A stretch of 64,000 nucleotides of DNA from Tetragenococcus halophilus subsp. halophilus DSM 20339 (GCF_003841405.1 NZ_PXYA01000002.1:186001-250000); one strand, 5' to 3'. Numbered from the stretch's first letter, positions 1-9,123 are shown. Numbers and translations are program-made. Notes: a model not told the origin generated them from the sequence alone.

Positions 1-129
1 AATAAATGAAAATGGAATTAAAATAAAAGGACTTAAAAATATGTAACCAGCTATTGTAGCTAATAAAATTAAAGCCAAATCCACTACAATCAAAATTGCA
101 ATTTTTCTTTTTCGTGTCAAAGCAAACAC
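1..129 (-). CDS. N-terminus of a membrane protein of the capsule operon (partial)
   Basis: The reading frame runs off the left edge. It starts at a GTG at 127-129 behind an AAGGAG ribosome site, 13 bp after the cpsB stop. The 43 visible residues are a basic head (TRKRKIA) followed by one hydrophobic helix. This head-plus-helix is how membrane polysaccharide enzymes of the CapD/EpsC dehydratase type begin, and also some priming glycosyltransferases. Position after cpsB supports a sugar-processing role. Which of the two it is cannot be told from this fragment. Confidence 0.5.
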   Translation of the reverse strand, partial: MFALTRKRKIAILIVVDLALILLATIAGYIFLSPFILIPFSFI

Positions 130-141
130 GCCAACATCTCC

Positions 142-900
142 TTAAAACAAACCAAACTTTTTCTTTTTCACTTTTTCTGGAGAAGGATAACTTACCTCAT
201 CTCCATTAATTACATCTTTAGCTACTTGTTGCATTAACTCCGCTTTTTCATTTTCCATTCGCTCATAAGCTTCTTGCAGGTGAAACCTGCGTTTATTCAC
301 TCCGTGCGCATCCGAAGCTACCATCTGGACTAAGTTATGACCTACCATTTCTTGCGCTGTTTTTTGAATGGATTTGCCAAAGGTTCCTACCAAACTGGGG
401 GCCGTTAATTGCGCTAAACAGCCCATTTCTAGATAAGAGAGTAAACGATTGGGATCTTCCCTGAATTTGGCATTACGTTCCGGATGGACAATCACAGGGA
501 CCTTACCTTGTGTTCTTAATTCAAAAAAGAGTTCTTCTGTATATGCTGGAACATCCATTGTAGGTAACTCAATTAATAAGTAAGTATTCGATAAATCAGT
601 AAAAAGAATACGATCATCCTTGATTTCTTGCAATAAATCACCTGTAATACGAACTTCTTGACCTTCAAATAGCGTTAATTCAATCTGTTGCTTGTCTAAC
701 TCTGCTTGCAACAAAGCGACGGCTGGTATCACCGTCGCTTTTGAATTGTCGTAACGTCCATTATTATGGTGAGGTGTACATAAAATATGAGTAATGCCTT
801 GAGCGACAGCTTCTTTCGCCATCGCTAAACTAGTTTCCATATTACCTGCACCATCATCTACATTTGGTAAAATATGACAATGTAGATCAATCATAGCCAT
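142..900 (-). CDS. cpsB: Tyrosine-protein phosphatase CpsB/Wzb (PHP family)
   Basis: Manganese-dependent phosphotyrosine phosphatase that removes phosphate from the CpsD autokinase and so tunes capsule or EPS polymerisation and export. The 252-residue length fits the Gram-positive PHP-type family. The N-terminal metal motif DLHCHILP with DDGA, the CTPHH motif near residue 43, the IVHPERN motif near residue 140 and the late SDAH motif near residue 197 are all visible and supply the metal ligands. It follows cpsD by 12 bp with a GGAAGG ribosome site and is co-transcribed with the CpsC-CpsD kinase pair. A second in-frame ATG lies two codons downstream (MIDLH), so the exact start may shift by 6 bp. 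Confidence 0.93.
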   Translation of the reverse strand: MAMIDLHCHILPNVDDGAGNMETSLAMAKEAVAQGITHILCTPHHNNGRYDNSKATVIPAVALLQAELDKQQIELTLFEGQEVRITGDLLQEIKDDRILFTDLSNTYLLIELPTMDVPAYTEELFFELRTQGKVPVIVHPERNAKFREDPNRLLSYLEMGCLAQLTAPSLVGTFGKSIQKTAQEMVGHNLVQMVASDAHGVNKRRFHLQEAYERMENEKAELMQQVAKDVINGDEVSYPSPEKVKKKKFGLF

Positions 901-912
901 CGTTCCTTCCTG

Positions 913-1608
913 CTAATCCGAATAATAATAGTAGGCTTTATCTTTGTCTTGTTTTGCGCCATTATAAATGACGCCTAAAATACGAGCCTGAACTAAGTCT
1001 AAGGATTCTTTAGCTTGATTCAAAGCATCTTTTCTTGTCCAATTTTCCCGAGCAACAAGTAAGGTGCCATCTGCTTTAGAAGACATAATTTGCGCATCGG
1101 TTACCGTCACAACAGGTGGCATATCGAAGATTACCATATCAAATAAATGACGAGCTTCTTCCATAATTTGGTTCATTTTTTCAGAACCTAATAACTCAGA
1201 TGGATTTGGCGGCTTCGGCCCACTGGTCAATATAGATAAATTCTCTACCGGTGTTTCCTGCGCAGTTTCTTCTAAACTTACGCCTGTACTTAATACCGTA
1301 CTTAGCCCTGCTTCATTACTCCGTTGAAAAGTTTTATGAATGGTAGACTTACGCATATCCGCATCTACTAGTAAGACCTTTCGCCCTGTTTGAGCAAACA
1401 CTATGGCTAAATTTGCCGAAGTTAATGATTTCCCTTCACTTGGTCCAGAAGAAGTCACCACTAAACTTTGTACTTGCTGATCAGCTGAAGAAGCGAATTG
1501 TAAGTTCGTACGTATCGTACGATATTGCTCAGCTACAGGCGAGGAAGGATCCACTAATGAAATCAAGCTGACTGGTTGTGTTTTTGTATTTGTTCTTTCT
1601 TTTTTCAT
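913..1608 (-). CDS. cpsD: Capsular BY-kinase CpsD/Wze (cytoplasmic tyrosine autokinase)
   Basis: Cytosolic bacterial tyrosine kinase that needs the CpsC membrane adaptor for activity. Autophosphorylation of its C-terminal tyrosine cluster controls polysaccharide assembly. The sequence shows the Walker A motif SSGPSEGKSLTSANLA near residue 54, Walker A' LLVDADMRKST near residue 80, Walker B MVIFDMPPV near residue 158, and a tail AYYYYSD with four tyrosines. The 231 residues match the split Gram-positive form, where the membrane activator is a separate gene (the upstream cpsC, 17 bp away). CpsB next door is its cognate phosphatase. Confidence 0.95.
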   Translation of the reverse strand: MKKERTNTKTQPVSLISLVDPSSPVAEQYRTIRTNLQFASSADQQVQSLVVTSSGPSEGKSLTSANLAIVFAQTGRKVLLVDADMRKSTIHKTFQRSNEAGLSTVLSTGVSLEETAQETPVENLSILTSGPKPPNPSELLGSEKMNQIMEEARHLFDMVIFDMPPVVTVTDAQIMSSKADGTLLVARENWTRKDALNQAKESLDLVQARILGVIYNGAKQDKDKAYYYYSD

Positions 1609-1625
1609 TTTCCTATGCTCCCCTC

Positions 1626-2426
1626 CTATACCCGTGTGCGGCTACGACGTCCGCCACTTGTTGAGTTATTATCATTGTCATCTTGCTTATTACTTTGACT
1701 GCCATTACGTAATTTTTGTGTGGTCGCGTCAATTTCCTTTTGACTCAATTTCGGAATATTACCTAGAACAGTTAGCCCTAAATCATCAGTAATATAATGC
1801 GTATCCTTAATGGTACGGTCAAAAACTTCCCTTAAGAAGGCTATCGCAATCCCTACTAACAGACCCAAGATAAGACCGATCGCTAAATTCAAAGGACTAT
1901 TCGGCGAAACAGGTCGAGGACTAGCCGTCGCTCTTGAAACGATGGTCGTTCGATCCACGTTCGTTAAGACGTCTTGGACTGTTTCTTGAAAAACTTCCGC
2001 TGCCGTATTGGCAATGTGTTCGGCATCCGCTGAACTTTCGCCGGTTGCTACAATAGAAAACATCTGTGACTCTTCTGATTGCTCGACTTCCATGCTCTCT
2101 TTAATTTCTTGAATCGTCATATCTAAGTCATACTCCGAAGTTAGCCGATCTTGCACATTGGCTGCTAGGGCATCGCCTTCTTCAATGATATCCCTATAAG
2201 TATTTAGCATTTGTAAATTGTAATTGACCGCGTTCAAGCTTTCATCAGAACTCTCATCTTGAGGGGAGGCCACAATCAATTGGGCTCGCGACTCGTACTG
2301 AGGGGTCATAATGAAAAAAGTGATTACTGCGGCCAGGGCTAATCCAGCAAATAAACTGGTTAGAATGGTCGTCCAATGTTTTCTTAATACGTCGAAAATT
2401 TCTTTTAAACTAATCGTCTCTTCCAT
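1626..2426 (-). CDS. cpsC: Chain-length regulator / kinase adaptor CpsC (Wzz family)
   Basis: Polysaccharide co-polymerase membrane protein that sets chain length and activates the CpsD kinase. It has a Wzz-type N-terminus (ETISLKEIFDVLRKHW), a first membrane helix around residues 19-39, an extracellular domain, and a second helix near residues 180-200 preceded by the proline-rich ASPRPVSPNSP motif typical of the family. The cytoplasmic tail is longer than needed: an asparagine/aspartate-rich linker ends in a basic GGRRSRTRV. That tail could contact CpsD or membrane lipids, but this is inference. It lies between the LCP gene and cpsD in one operon. Confidence 0.92.
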   Translation of the reverse strand: MEETISLKEIFDVLRKHWTTILTSLFAGLALAAVITFFIMTPQYESRAQLIVASPQDESSDESLNAVNYNLQMLNTYRDIIEEGDALAANVQDRLTSEYDLDMTIQEIKESMEVEQSEESQMFSIVATGESSADAEHIANTAAEVFQETVQDVLTNVDRTTIVSRATASPRPVSPNSPLNLAIGLILGLLVGIAIAFLREVFDRTIKDTHYITDDLGLTVLGNIPKLSQKEIDATTQKLRNGSQSNKQDDNDNNSTSGGRRSRTRV

Positions 2427-2451
2427 TTGTTCTCCACTTTCTATTTTTTGG

Positions 2452-3381
2452 TTATTGCAATTGCTCTTGTAAAGTTTCTTGTACTTCTGCCAAGTTGTCT
2501 TCGTCTATTTGTTGGTAAGAAACCCCACCTTGCATGAAGCCTTCCCCTTCTAGTTGTAGTTGATCTACATTTGAAAAAGCTTCTCGATAGTCAAGAGCAA
2601 TCTCACGCATATTGGCAAAGCTTAGGTCTGTTCTCATATTGTCTTCTACAGCGTCTAGAATCCCTCGGTATTGAGTCACTCCTGAAAGAGATGTCGCTTG
2701 GTCAATAACTCCTTCGACCACAGCTTGTTGTCTCGCTTGACGACCGTAATCTCCTTCAGGATCTTCATGACGCATACGTAAGTAACCTAATGCTTCTTCA
2801 CCATTCAAATGTATTCTTCCAAAATTATAGGTGTGACCATCTTGTTCAAATTCCAAGTCATTATCAACGTCGACACCGCCAACAGCGTCCACCAACTCCT
2901 GGATCCCTTGCATATTAATCGATACGTAATGGTCTAAAGGAATATCTAAAAATTCGCTCACCGTATCCATGGCCATGGAAGCTCCCCCAAAGGCATAGGC
3001 GTGATTTATCTTGTCTTGTGTCCCTTCATCTGCGATATCCACATAAGTATCCCGTGGTATACTTACTAAAGTCGACGTATTTTCTTGCGGATTGACCGTA
3101 GCTACCATCATGGTATCTGAACGTCCTTGCTCATTTCGCCCTAAGTCACCTGTATCAATACCTAGCAACAAAACACTAAAAGGCTCTTCTTCATCAAAAT
3201 TGACCTCACGAGAGTCTGGACGATCTACGCTTTCATAGGTATTCCCCACAGAACCAGAGACATCTAAATACACCTTCACAGCTGCTCCAACAATTGCTAA
3301 AACTAAAATAAGTAATATAATTAAGACAATGCGTAAGATTTTCTTTCCACGCGAAGTTTTCCTGTGGCTTCTTTTTGCCAT
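2452..3381 (-). CDS. LytR-CpsA-Psr (LCP) family glycopolymer ligase
   Basis: Membrane-anchored enzyme that transfers undecaprenyl-linked glycopolymers (capsule or teichoic acid) onto peptidoglycan. A lysine/arginine-rich head and one membrane helix (about residues 16-37) precede the LCP domain. The domain shows the hallmark LLLGIDTGD, RSDTMMVATVNP and SIPRDTYV motifs, KINHAYAFGG, and the arginine-containing RMRHEDPEGDYGRQARQQ that binds the pyrophosphate. The 309 residues are normal. A GGAGG ribosome site precedes the ATG. As second gene of the cps operon it most likely attaches the polymer made by the downstream genes to the wall. Confidence 0.93.
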   Translation of the reverse strand: MAKRSHRKTSRGKKILRIVLIILLILVLAIVGAAVKVYLDVSGSVGNTYESVDRPDSREVNFDEEEPFSVLLLGIDTGDLGRNEQGRSDTMMVATVNPQENTSTLVSIPRDTYVDIADEGTQDKINHAYAFGGASMAMDTVSEFLDIPLDHYVSINMQGIQELVDAVGGVDVDNDLEFEQDGHTYNFGRIHLNGEEALGYLRMRHEDPEGDYGRQARQQAVVEGVIDQATSLSGVTQYRGILDAVEDNMRTDLSFANMREIALDYREAFSNVDQLQLEGEGFMQGGVSYQQIDEDNLAEVQETLQEQLQ

Positions 3382-3411
3382 ATCCTTTTCCTCCGTTTAA
3401 TGAAGCAATGG

Positions 3412-4284
3412 TTAATACGCTTCTGTATTTTCCTGTTCTACTTGTGCGCCTTGTTCTTCACCTTGTCCATCAACAATTGTTTCATCCTCGACAGCTGCAG
3501 AAGTTGTTGGAGCCTCTGCCGCCGCTGCCTGTGTAGAAACGCCAAAACGATCGCCTAATTCTTCTGCTGTTTCTTCAAATCTTTCTTGTTGCTCTGGGTT
3601 ACGAACCTCTTCGATTTGAGCAGCTAAAGCAGCATATTGCTCGTAGGTGATCTCTTCGTCTTCATACTGTGTTAACTTTTCTTGAATATCTTCCGTACTT
3701 TGGAATTGTTCATTCGCTTCTTGCGTATAAGATTGTGCGAGTTCTAACCATTGATCGTCTTCAAAAAATCCTAGGTTATCATTCACATCAGCCATGTCTT
3801 CTTCCTGCAAGTCTTCATCAGCTATAACGTCATCCTTATATTCTTGCCAGTCAGGCGTTTCTTCAGTGAAAAGACCGTCAATTTGATCTTGCATATGTAA
3901 CTTATCCTCTGCGTCTGTTAAACGATCAGACACTGACTCTTTTTGCTGAGCTAGCTCTTGAATGCCTTGAGGTAGTGCGTTTTCTTCGATTTGAAAATCT
4001 TCGGCGCTTACATCGATACGATGGACTTCATTTTTCAAGTCAGTTACATCAGATAGAGTTGTTTCTTCTTTTAAAAGATCTTGTTCATCTTCCAAGTAAA
4101 GTTCTTCTACCTGTTGTGCTAAATCATTAAGCTCATTTTCTTCTCTTGGCTGTGCTGCATTCGCATAAGCCACTCGTTGCTGGTATTGCCTTTGATTAGA
4201 CACATAAAAACCTGCCACACAGATTCCCAAGGCGAGAATACCTGTTACGTATACACTGGCACGCTTTAAAAATGGCTTTTCCAT
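3412..4284 (-). CDS. Membrane-anchored acidic coiled-coil protein, function unknown
   Basis: I do not recognise this family. The 290-residue protein has a short basic head, one membrane helix (about residues 11-28), then a long, very acidic outside region that looks helical and coiled-coil (EEL/QQ/EDL heptad-like stretches to about residue 250). It ends in a low-complexity Ala/Glu/Gln tail. It is the first gene of the cps operon, 30 bp before the LCP gene. This suggests an extracytoplasmic accessory or sensor role for polysaccharide assembly, but only position supports that. The acidic bias would suit a high-salt outside environment. Confidence 0.8.
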   Translation of the reverse strand: MEKPFLKRASVYVTGILALGICVAGFYVSNQRQYQQRVAYANAAQPREENELNDLAQQVEELYLEDEQDLLKEETTLSDVTDLKNEVHRIDVSAEDFQIEENALPQGIQELAQQKESVSDRLTDAEDKLHMQDQIDGLFTEETPDWQEYKDDVIADEDLQEEDMADVNDNLGFFEDDQWLELAQSYTQEANEQFQSTEDIQEKLTQYEDEEITYEQYAALAAQIEEVRNPEQQERFEETAEELGDRFGVSTQAAAAEAPTTSAAVEDETIVDGQGEEQGAQVEQENTEAY

Positions 4285-4342
4285 TAACCAATGAACACCC
4301 CTTTTTCACAGAAAATTCAATTTTTTATTACAAACATTTCCT

Positions 4343-4348
4343 AGTATA
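4343..4348 (-). promoter_or_regulatory. Candidate -10 element for the cps operon
   Basis: On the minus strand TATACT sits about 60 bp upstream of the first cps-operon gene, in an AT-rich non-coding stretch. No convincing -35 lies 17 bp further up, so this is a weak call. The rest of 4350-4510 holds only A/T runs. Confidence 0.35.
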
Positions 4349-4513
4349 CCTAATATAAACAAAAAAAAAGAGTTGTATAAAAGAAACTTCTTTTTTATTA
4401 GTTTTGTGAATTATAAAAAAACGAATGTCTTACTAAAAATTAGTGCTATTAAGCATCCTATTTATTTATAAATAACATGAAGTTTTATAATGCTTGTTAA
4501 ATTTTTTATTGAA

Positions 4514-4539
4514 AAAAGCAACCATTATAAGTTGCTTTT
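4514..4539 (-). terminator. Rho-independent terminator of the wall hydrolase gene
   Basis: A 9-bp stem (AAAAGCAAC / GTTGCTTTT, 8-nt loop) lies just after the stop of the hydrolase gene and is followed by a T run on the minus strand. Confidence 0.8.
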
Positions 4540-4548
4540 CCTAACCAT

Positions 4549-5571
4549 TCAGTTATTCTCCAACACCTCTATCGGATCAAGCAACTGCTCTTGTACTAAG
4601 CTTTGCGAACGATTAACCTCAAAATGTAGATGGGGGCCTGTACTATTGCCGGTACTACCTACTAGTGCGATTTGCTCGCCTTGCTGTACTTCTTGACCTA
4701 CTTGCACTAGATTTTTCTTACAATGAGCGTATAAAGTAGTCAGTCCATCTGGATGAAGGATCGTGACATAATTTCCCCAGGATGGATGAAATGCAGCGCG
4801 TGTCACTTTTCCTTCTCTGCTTGCTTTGATTTTTGTTCCTTGGGGTGCAGCTAGGTCAACACCTCTGTGAAAACTATCATTACGTTTGCCGTATTTTGAA
4901 GTCAATTTAAAAGAGTCTAGCGGTCGGATATAGTCAGCTTTTTCAGAAACTAAAGTCTGTTTATGGTCATAACGTGTGAGCTCATAGTCTTCGATCAGCT
5001 GATTTAACTTCTCATGATATTTATGGTCAGTCGCATAGCGGCCAGTTAAAAATCGTGTTGCCACACGGTAATTTTCTGCCTTTGTCTTCCAACTTCCTTG
5101 GTAAAAATTTTTATCGCCAATAATGCCATTTTTGATAAGTTTTACATAATCACGTAAAGAATCTTCGTAGTTATTATACTTTTTAAATGTTGTCTGTGTC
5201 GTATACATTTTCCCCTGGCTATCTTCTTCTAAAGTTTTGAAAGAAGCGCCTTGTCCTTTGACCCCAAATAAATTATAATAAGGTGCTTGACTCAGCTGGC
5301 TTTGCCCGCTATTTGATTCTAGAATGGCTTGAGCCAGCATAACTGAAGCGTATAGATCTTCTTCTTGCGCAATTTCTCTAGCCTTTTCACCTAAAGAAGT
5401 GATCAGTTGCCAAGTCGTTTGATCTCCTTTTTCTTTTTGATTTTTTGTTGCTGGTTGGCTCATTTTTTCTACGCTAGTTTCTTTAAACGAATCAGCCATA
5501 ACCCTAGTGGTGCCTGTTGAAAATTGCAATAATGCCAATAAACAACAACTCCATTTGATTGTTTTTTTCAT
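4549..5571 (-). CDS. Secreted peptidoglycan hydrolase: GH73 glucosaminidase + M23 endopeptidase
   Basis: Secreted two-domain wall hydrolase. The start is set at the ATG at 5571, which has a GGAGG site 8 nt upstream and opens a signal peptide of about 26 residues (MKKTIKWSCCLLALLQ). Upstream in-frame codons lack a ribosome site. A GH73 (LytG/flagellar-type) glucosaminidase domain spans roughly residues 55-195, with candidate catalytic Glu in QAILESNSG and the YNLFGVKG motif. An M23 lysostaphin-like domain spans roughly 215-335 with zinc ligands in FHRGVDL, LYAHC and HLHFEV. Its own terminator makes it monocistronic. The two activities would cut glycan strands and peptide cross-links in growth or separation. 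Confidence 0.93.
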   Translation of the reverse strand: MKKTIKWSCCLLALLQFSTGTTRVMADSFKETSVEKMSQPATKNQKEKGDQTTWQLITSLGEKAREIAQEEDLYASVMLAQAILESNSGQSQLSQAPYYNLFGVKGQGASFKTLEEDSQGKMYTTQTTFKKYNNYEDSLRDYVKLIKNGIIGDKNFYQGSWKTKAENYRVATRFLTGRYATDHKYHEKLNQLIEDYELTRYDHKQTLVSEKADYIRPLDSFKLTSKYGKRNDSFHRGVDLAAPQGTKIKASREGKVTRAAFHPSWGNYVTILHPDGLTTLYAHCKKNLVQVGQEVQQGEQIALVGSTGNSTGPHLHFEVNRSQSLVQEQLLDPIEVLENN

Positions 5572-5756
5572 AAATTCATCCTCCATCATTTTTTGCTTTC
5601 TTAAATAAAGTACGCAAAAGTTGCCATTTGCGTTTTTGTGGCAAATTTTTGATGAAGTGCGGATATTTATATTAAAAAACATGGAGAAAGAATCCGCTTT
5701 TCATTCTCTGTGTTAGACTATTTGATAAACTATTCTCGATTTTAAATGGCTATTGT

Positions 5757-5785
5757 TTGAGAATTTCTTTGTTTTTTCCTATAAT
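5757..5785 (+). promoter_or_regulatory. Sigma-A promoter of the AI-2E family gene
   Basis: TTGAGA and a perfect TATAAT are separated by exactly 17 bp, 36 bp upstream of the ATG at 5822, which has its own GGAGGAG ribosome site. Confidence 0.8.
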
Positions 5786-5821
5786 AATAATGTTTAACTA
5801 CTTTAAGGAGGAGCTTGGTAC

Positions 5822-6991
5822 ATGGAACAGAAAAAAACGAATCGTTTGATCCAGTTTTTAGGGGGCAAAACTTCCTATTATATCCTTGGATTAATTATCT
5901 TAAGTGCTATCGCTATTTTTCTTGTAAATAAGGTTTCATTTATTTTTGTACCTTTTATTACGATTTTACTCACCTTTCTACCCCCAATAATTTTTGCTAT
6001 TGTTATTTATTATATATTTAAGCCTTTTGTCAATTGGGTAGAAAAGAAGATGTCGCGTACCTGGGCGGTTACTTTAATTTATGTCCTGGCTATTTTGTTA
6101 ATTGGGGTGTTAGGATTTTTCGGGGTTCGTTCGCTGGTACGTGAAGGTCAAGAGTTAGTGCAGCAATTTCCTTCCATGTTAGACAGCGTGCAAGAAAATT
6201 TCCGATCCATTGTCGGACAGTTACCTTTCCAAGATCAATTAGATGATTTAGCCAACTCTGCTAATGATTTAATTAAAAACACGCTATCTGCTTTGGAAGA
6301 TAATTGGCAAGAAGGTTTATCTGGTTTAGGTAGTGTCTTTTCAGCCGTTTCCGCAACTGCTATGACCTTATTTATCGGTCCAGTGTTGGCTTTCTTTCTA
6401 TTAAAAGATACGGAAAGATTTTCCCAATCCGTCCTAAAAATTGTGCCACCCAACTTCCGGGATGATTTCACCATGTTAGTCAAAAAAAGTGATGAACAAC
6501 TCAGTGCTTACTTAAAAGGACAGCTTGTTTCCAGTGCTGTTTTAGGGATAATGTATTGGGTAACATTCTTATTAATCGGCTTAAATTACGCTACTGTAAT
6601 GGCCTTTTTAGTAGGGATTTTAAGTATTGTTCCATATGTCGGCTCAGTTATTTCCTTCTTCCCTGGTTTGATTATCGCTTTTCAACAATCACTTTTAGAA
6701 GCCGTCATCTTTGTGATCGCCTGGTTTGTGATTCAAGCACTCCATGGCAATCTTGTGATGCCGCGCGTGATGGGCGATAAATTGCAACTACATTTCCTTA
6801 CAATTTTGTTAGTTGTACTGGTTATGGGAGACTTGCTCGGTTTTGTCGGCGTCTTGTTCGGGATTCCGATTTACAGTCTACTTAAAATTGGCGTACAATA
6901 TCTTTTTGACCGCTTCAAGAAAAGATATAATCGTTTCTTTAGTGAAGATAAAGGGAGTTATGAAACACAAAAAGATAAACAAAGTGAGTAA
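5822..6991 (+). CDS. AI-2E family transporter (PerM/YdbI-like permease)
   Basis: Integral membrane protein of the AI-2E transporter (UPF0118/PerM) superfamily. Members export small solutes or act as Na+/H+ antiporters in halotolerant bacteria; the name AI-2 exporter applies only to a few. The 389 residues show two N-terminal helices (about 17-65), another at 75-95, a soluble amphipathic segment (about 100-160), and a C-terminal block of five helices with the family signature GILSIVPYVGSVISFFPG near residue 262. The tail is polar and lysine-rich. It is transcribed alone from a clear promoter. The substrate cannot be read from sequence. Confidence 0.85.
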   Translation: MEQKKTNRLIQFLGGKTSYYILGLIILSAIAIFLVNKVSFIFVPFITILLTFLPPIIFAIVIYYIFKPFVNWVEKKMSRTWAVTLIYVLAILLIGVLGFFGVRSLVREGQELVQQFPSMLDSVQENFRSIVGQLPFQDQLDDLANSANDLIKNTLSALEDNWQEGLSGLGSVFSAVSATAMTLFIGPVLAFFLLKDTERFSQSVLKIVPPNFRDDFTMLVKKSDEQLSAYLKGQLVSSAVLGIMYWVTFLLIGLNYATVMAFLVGILSIVPYVGSVISFFPGLIIAFQQSLLEAVIFVIAWFVIQALHGNLVMPRVMGDKLQLHFLTILLVVLVMGDLLGFVGVLFGIPIYSLLKIGVQYLFDRFKKRYNRFFSEDKGSYETQKDKQSE

Positions 6992-7047
6992 TCTTTTAGA
7001 AAGTCAATTGGCTTTTTCTGTCACTTTTAATGCCTGAAAATAACGAA

Positions 7048-7092
7048 AAAGCTCTATGAAGATGCTAATTCAGTACATCTTTATGGAGCTTT
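7048..7092. terminator. Bidirectional terminator hairpin
   Basis: A 17-bp imperfect stem (AAAGCTC.AT.AAGATG arms, 11-nt loop) sits between the convergent AI-2E and flavodoxin genes. The minus strand has the better downstream T-rich tract. Confidence 0.6.
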
Positions 7093-7134
7093 AGTTATAT
7101 AAAACGAGAATGAGTTGTCATATTTTCTAAAACT

Positions 7135-7584
7135 TTATGCATTGATTAAATTTATAACAAATTCTTTTAACACTCCTTTGTCTTTTTCATCCGCTTTATT
7201 GTCAATTTTTACTACATCAGCTCCTTTTTTCGCTCCTGCTTGCTTGAAATCTTCATCGAATGTATCGGCAGCAAAACAATAGGTAGCAAAATGATATTCT
7301 TTATCCCCGCTACCCACTACACCATAAATTTTTCCTTGCAAATCTTGTTCTCTTAAATTTTCTTTGAAGTAAACAAAGTTATACGGGACTTCACCATTAT
7401 TGTAAGTATAAGTCGCGATAACACAAATATCGGCGTCGGTAAAAGCTTCTTCGTCTGCGTCATCCGCGTCATCAGCCTCCATTCGTATGACTTCTACACC
7501 CTGCTGCTGGAATTCTTTTTCTAAAATTTCTGATATTTCTTCTGTATTCCCCGTCATGGTAGCGTATACAATTTTAGCTAACAC
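7135..7584 (-). CDS. Flavodoxin
   Basis: Small FMN electron carrier of 149 residues, the usual short-chain flavodoxin size. The FMN phosphate loop is visible as TMTGNTEE at residues 9-16. An acidic run (EADDADDADEE) precedes the first aromatic-rich loop TYTYNNGEVPYNF, and VVGSGDKEY marks the 90s loop. The start is a GTG at 7584 behind AGGAAGAG; no ATG fits. It has its own promoter space and terminator, so it is probably a single-gene unit. Electron partners are not in the window. Confidence 0.93.
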   Translation of the reverse strand: MLAKIVYATMTGNTEEISEILEKEFQQQGVEVIRMEADDADDADEEAFTDADICVIATYTYNNGEVPYNFVYFKENLREQDLQGKIYGVVGSGDKEYHFATYCFAADTFDEDFKQAGAKKGADVVKIDNKADEKDKGVLKEFVINLINA

Positions 7585-7743
7585 GTTAATCTCTTCCTTT
7601 CTAAAGTTAATTTTAACAAGTTTATTATATCACAATATAAAAGAAACTTTTAGAAAATCAAGTTGTCTTTTTTTAAATAGCTTGCTAAAGTAAATTTTTT
7701 ATTTCACAATAGATATGGAGATAAATTGAAGGAGGAAAAATAA

Positions 7744-8901
7744 ATGGCAGATGTAAAAAAAGAAGCGCTGAAAATTAGCCAAAAAAAAGGTGGGAAGCTT
7801 GAAATAAAATCTAAAGTTCCGGTACAAAGCCGAGAAGATTTAGCGATTGCTTACACACCAGGAGTTGCTGAAGTCAGTAGTACGATTGCCAAAAATGAAA
7901 ATGCAGTTTATGACTATACTTCCAAGAAAAATATGGTCGCAGTGGTTACGGATGGTTCTGCAGTGTTGGGTTTAGGCAATATTGGTCCGGAAGCTGCTTT
8001 GCCGGTTATGGAAGGTAAAGCGATTTTGTTTAAGGAATTTGCGGATATTGATGCGATTCCTATTTGTTTAGACACTCAAGATACTGAAGAAATTATTTCT
8101 CATATCAAAGCGCTAGCGCCTACTTTTGGTGGCATTAATTTAGAAGATATCGCGGCGCCACGTTGTTTTGAAATTGAAAGTCGTTTGAAAGAGGAATTGG
8201 ATATCCCTGTTTTTCATGACGATCAACATGGAACCGCTATTGTTGTTTTAGCTGCTTTATTTAATGCGCTAAAACTAACGAAAAAAGATCTTAGTGAAGT
8301 AGAAATTGTGGTTAATGGCGGTGGTGCGGCTGGTATTGCGATTACGAAAAAATTGTTAGCTGCTGGTGCTAAAGATGTTTTATTAGTAGATAAAACGGGA
8401 ATCATTTCATCCGACGCTTCTGATTTAGCAGAGCGTCATCGAGAAATTGCTCAGGTCACTAATTTATCTCATAAAAAAGGAGATTTGCACGAAGCGTTGA
8501 AGGGTGCGGATGTTTTCATTGGTGTTTCGGCGCCTAATGTTTTAGATCCAGAATGGATTCAAGATATGAATGAAAAACCGATTCTTTTTCCTATGGCTAA
8601 TCCAACACCTGAAGTGATGCCAGATGCCGCTAAAGAACATGGGGCATTTATTACCGGAACAGGTCGCTCAGACTTTCCTAACCAAATTAACAATGTCCTA
8701 GCTTTTCCTGGAATTTTCCGTGGTGCTTTAGATTCACGGGCGAGTGATATTACAGATGAAATGCAAATCGCCGCTGCTAAAGGAATAGCGGCTGTGATTT
8801 CTGAAGATGAATTGAGTACTGATTACATTATACCTGATGTTTTTCATCCCGATGTTGTAGATATTGTTGCCAAAAGTGTTTCGGATAGCGCAACAAAATA
8901 A
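7744..8901 (+). CDS. maeE: NAD(P)-dependent malic enzyme (malate oxidoreductase, decarboxylating)
   Basis: Converts L-malate to pyruvate and CO2 with reduction of NAD(P). The 385-residue length is the short bacterial form. Visible features are the N-terminal catalytic Tyr in [10 protein letters not shown] (residue about 39), [13 protein letters not shown], the lysine region [13 protein letters not shown], the metal-binding ED/DD of INLEDIAAP and FHDDQHGTA, and the nucleotide-binding [11 protein letters not shown] near residue 183. GGAGGAAA precedes the ATG. No maeP or maeKR genes adjoin it; the DASS carrier at 55997 is a possible source of dicarboxylate, but that link is inference. Confidence 0.93.
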   Translation: MADVKKEALKISQKKGGKLEIKSKVPVQSREDLAIAYTPGVAEVSSTIAKNENAVYDYTSKKNMVAVVTDGSAVLGLGNIGPEAALPVMEGKAILFKEFADIDAIPICLDTQDTEEIISHIKALAPTFGGINLEDIAAPRCFEIESRLKEELDIPVFHDDQHGTAIVVLAALFNALKLTKKDLSEVEIVVNGGGAAGIAITKKLLAAGAKDVLLVDKTGIISSDASDLAERHREIAQVTNLSHKKGDLHEALKGADVFIGVSAPNVLDPEWIQDMNEKPILFPMANPTPEVMPDAAKEHGAFITGTGRSDFPNQINNVLAFPGIFRGALDSRASDITDEMQIAAAKGIAAVISEDELSTDYIIPDVFHPDVVDIVAKSVSDSATK

Positions 8902-8905
8902 AAAA

Positions 8906-8934
8906 GGATCGCCGTTGATTTAGCGGCAATCTCC
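8906..8934. terminator. Terminator hairpin between convergent genes
   Basis: GGAT.GCCG / CGGC.ATCTCC stem between the malic enzyme gene and the minus-strand pair. A TTTTTT tract follows the hairpin on the minus strand, so it best serves the 9120/8935 transcript. Confidence 0.6.
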
Positions 8935-9123
8935 TTAACTTCCCCAATCATTGGGGGACCAAAGCGTACCGTCCAATTGTCCTTGAATTTGTTCGGTACG
9001 TTTTTCTTGTTCTAAGAGTAAATCTTTTATCCCCATTAATAAGGCTTTTTGTTTATAGTCGTGGCTATCTTTTATTAATTGGTCCAGCTGGTCTAATGAC
9101 CATTGAATATTTTCTTCCATCAT
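8935..9123 (-). CDS. Small hypothetical protein coupled to the oxidoreductase gene
   Basis: A 62-residue, mostly helical, charged protein (WSLDQLDQLIKDSH...EKRTEQIQ) with no membrane segment or metal motif. Its ATG overlaps the stop of the upstream oxidoreductase gene by 4 nt (ATGA), which strongly suggests translational coupling. It may be a partner of that enzyme. Family not recognised. Confidence 0.7.
   Translation of the reverse strand: MMEENIQWSLDQLDQLIKDSHDYKQKALLMGIKDLLLEQEKRTEQIQGQLDGTLWSPNDWGS

Noticed and set aside
5822-6991. Autoinducer-2 exporter
   Set aside because: The family name is broad; no luxS or lsr genes are present in the window, so no signalling role is claimed.
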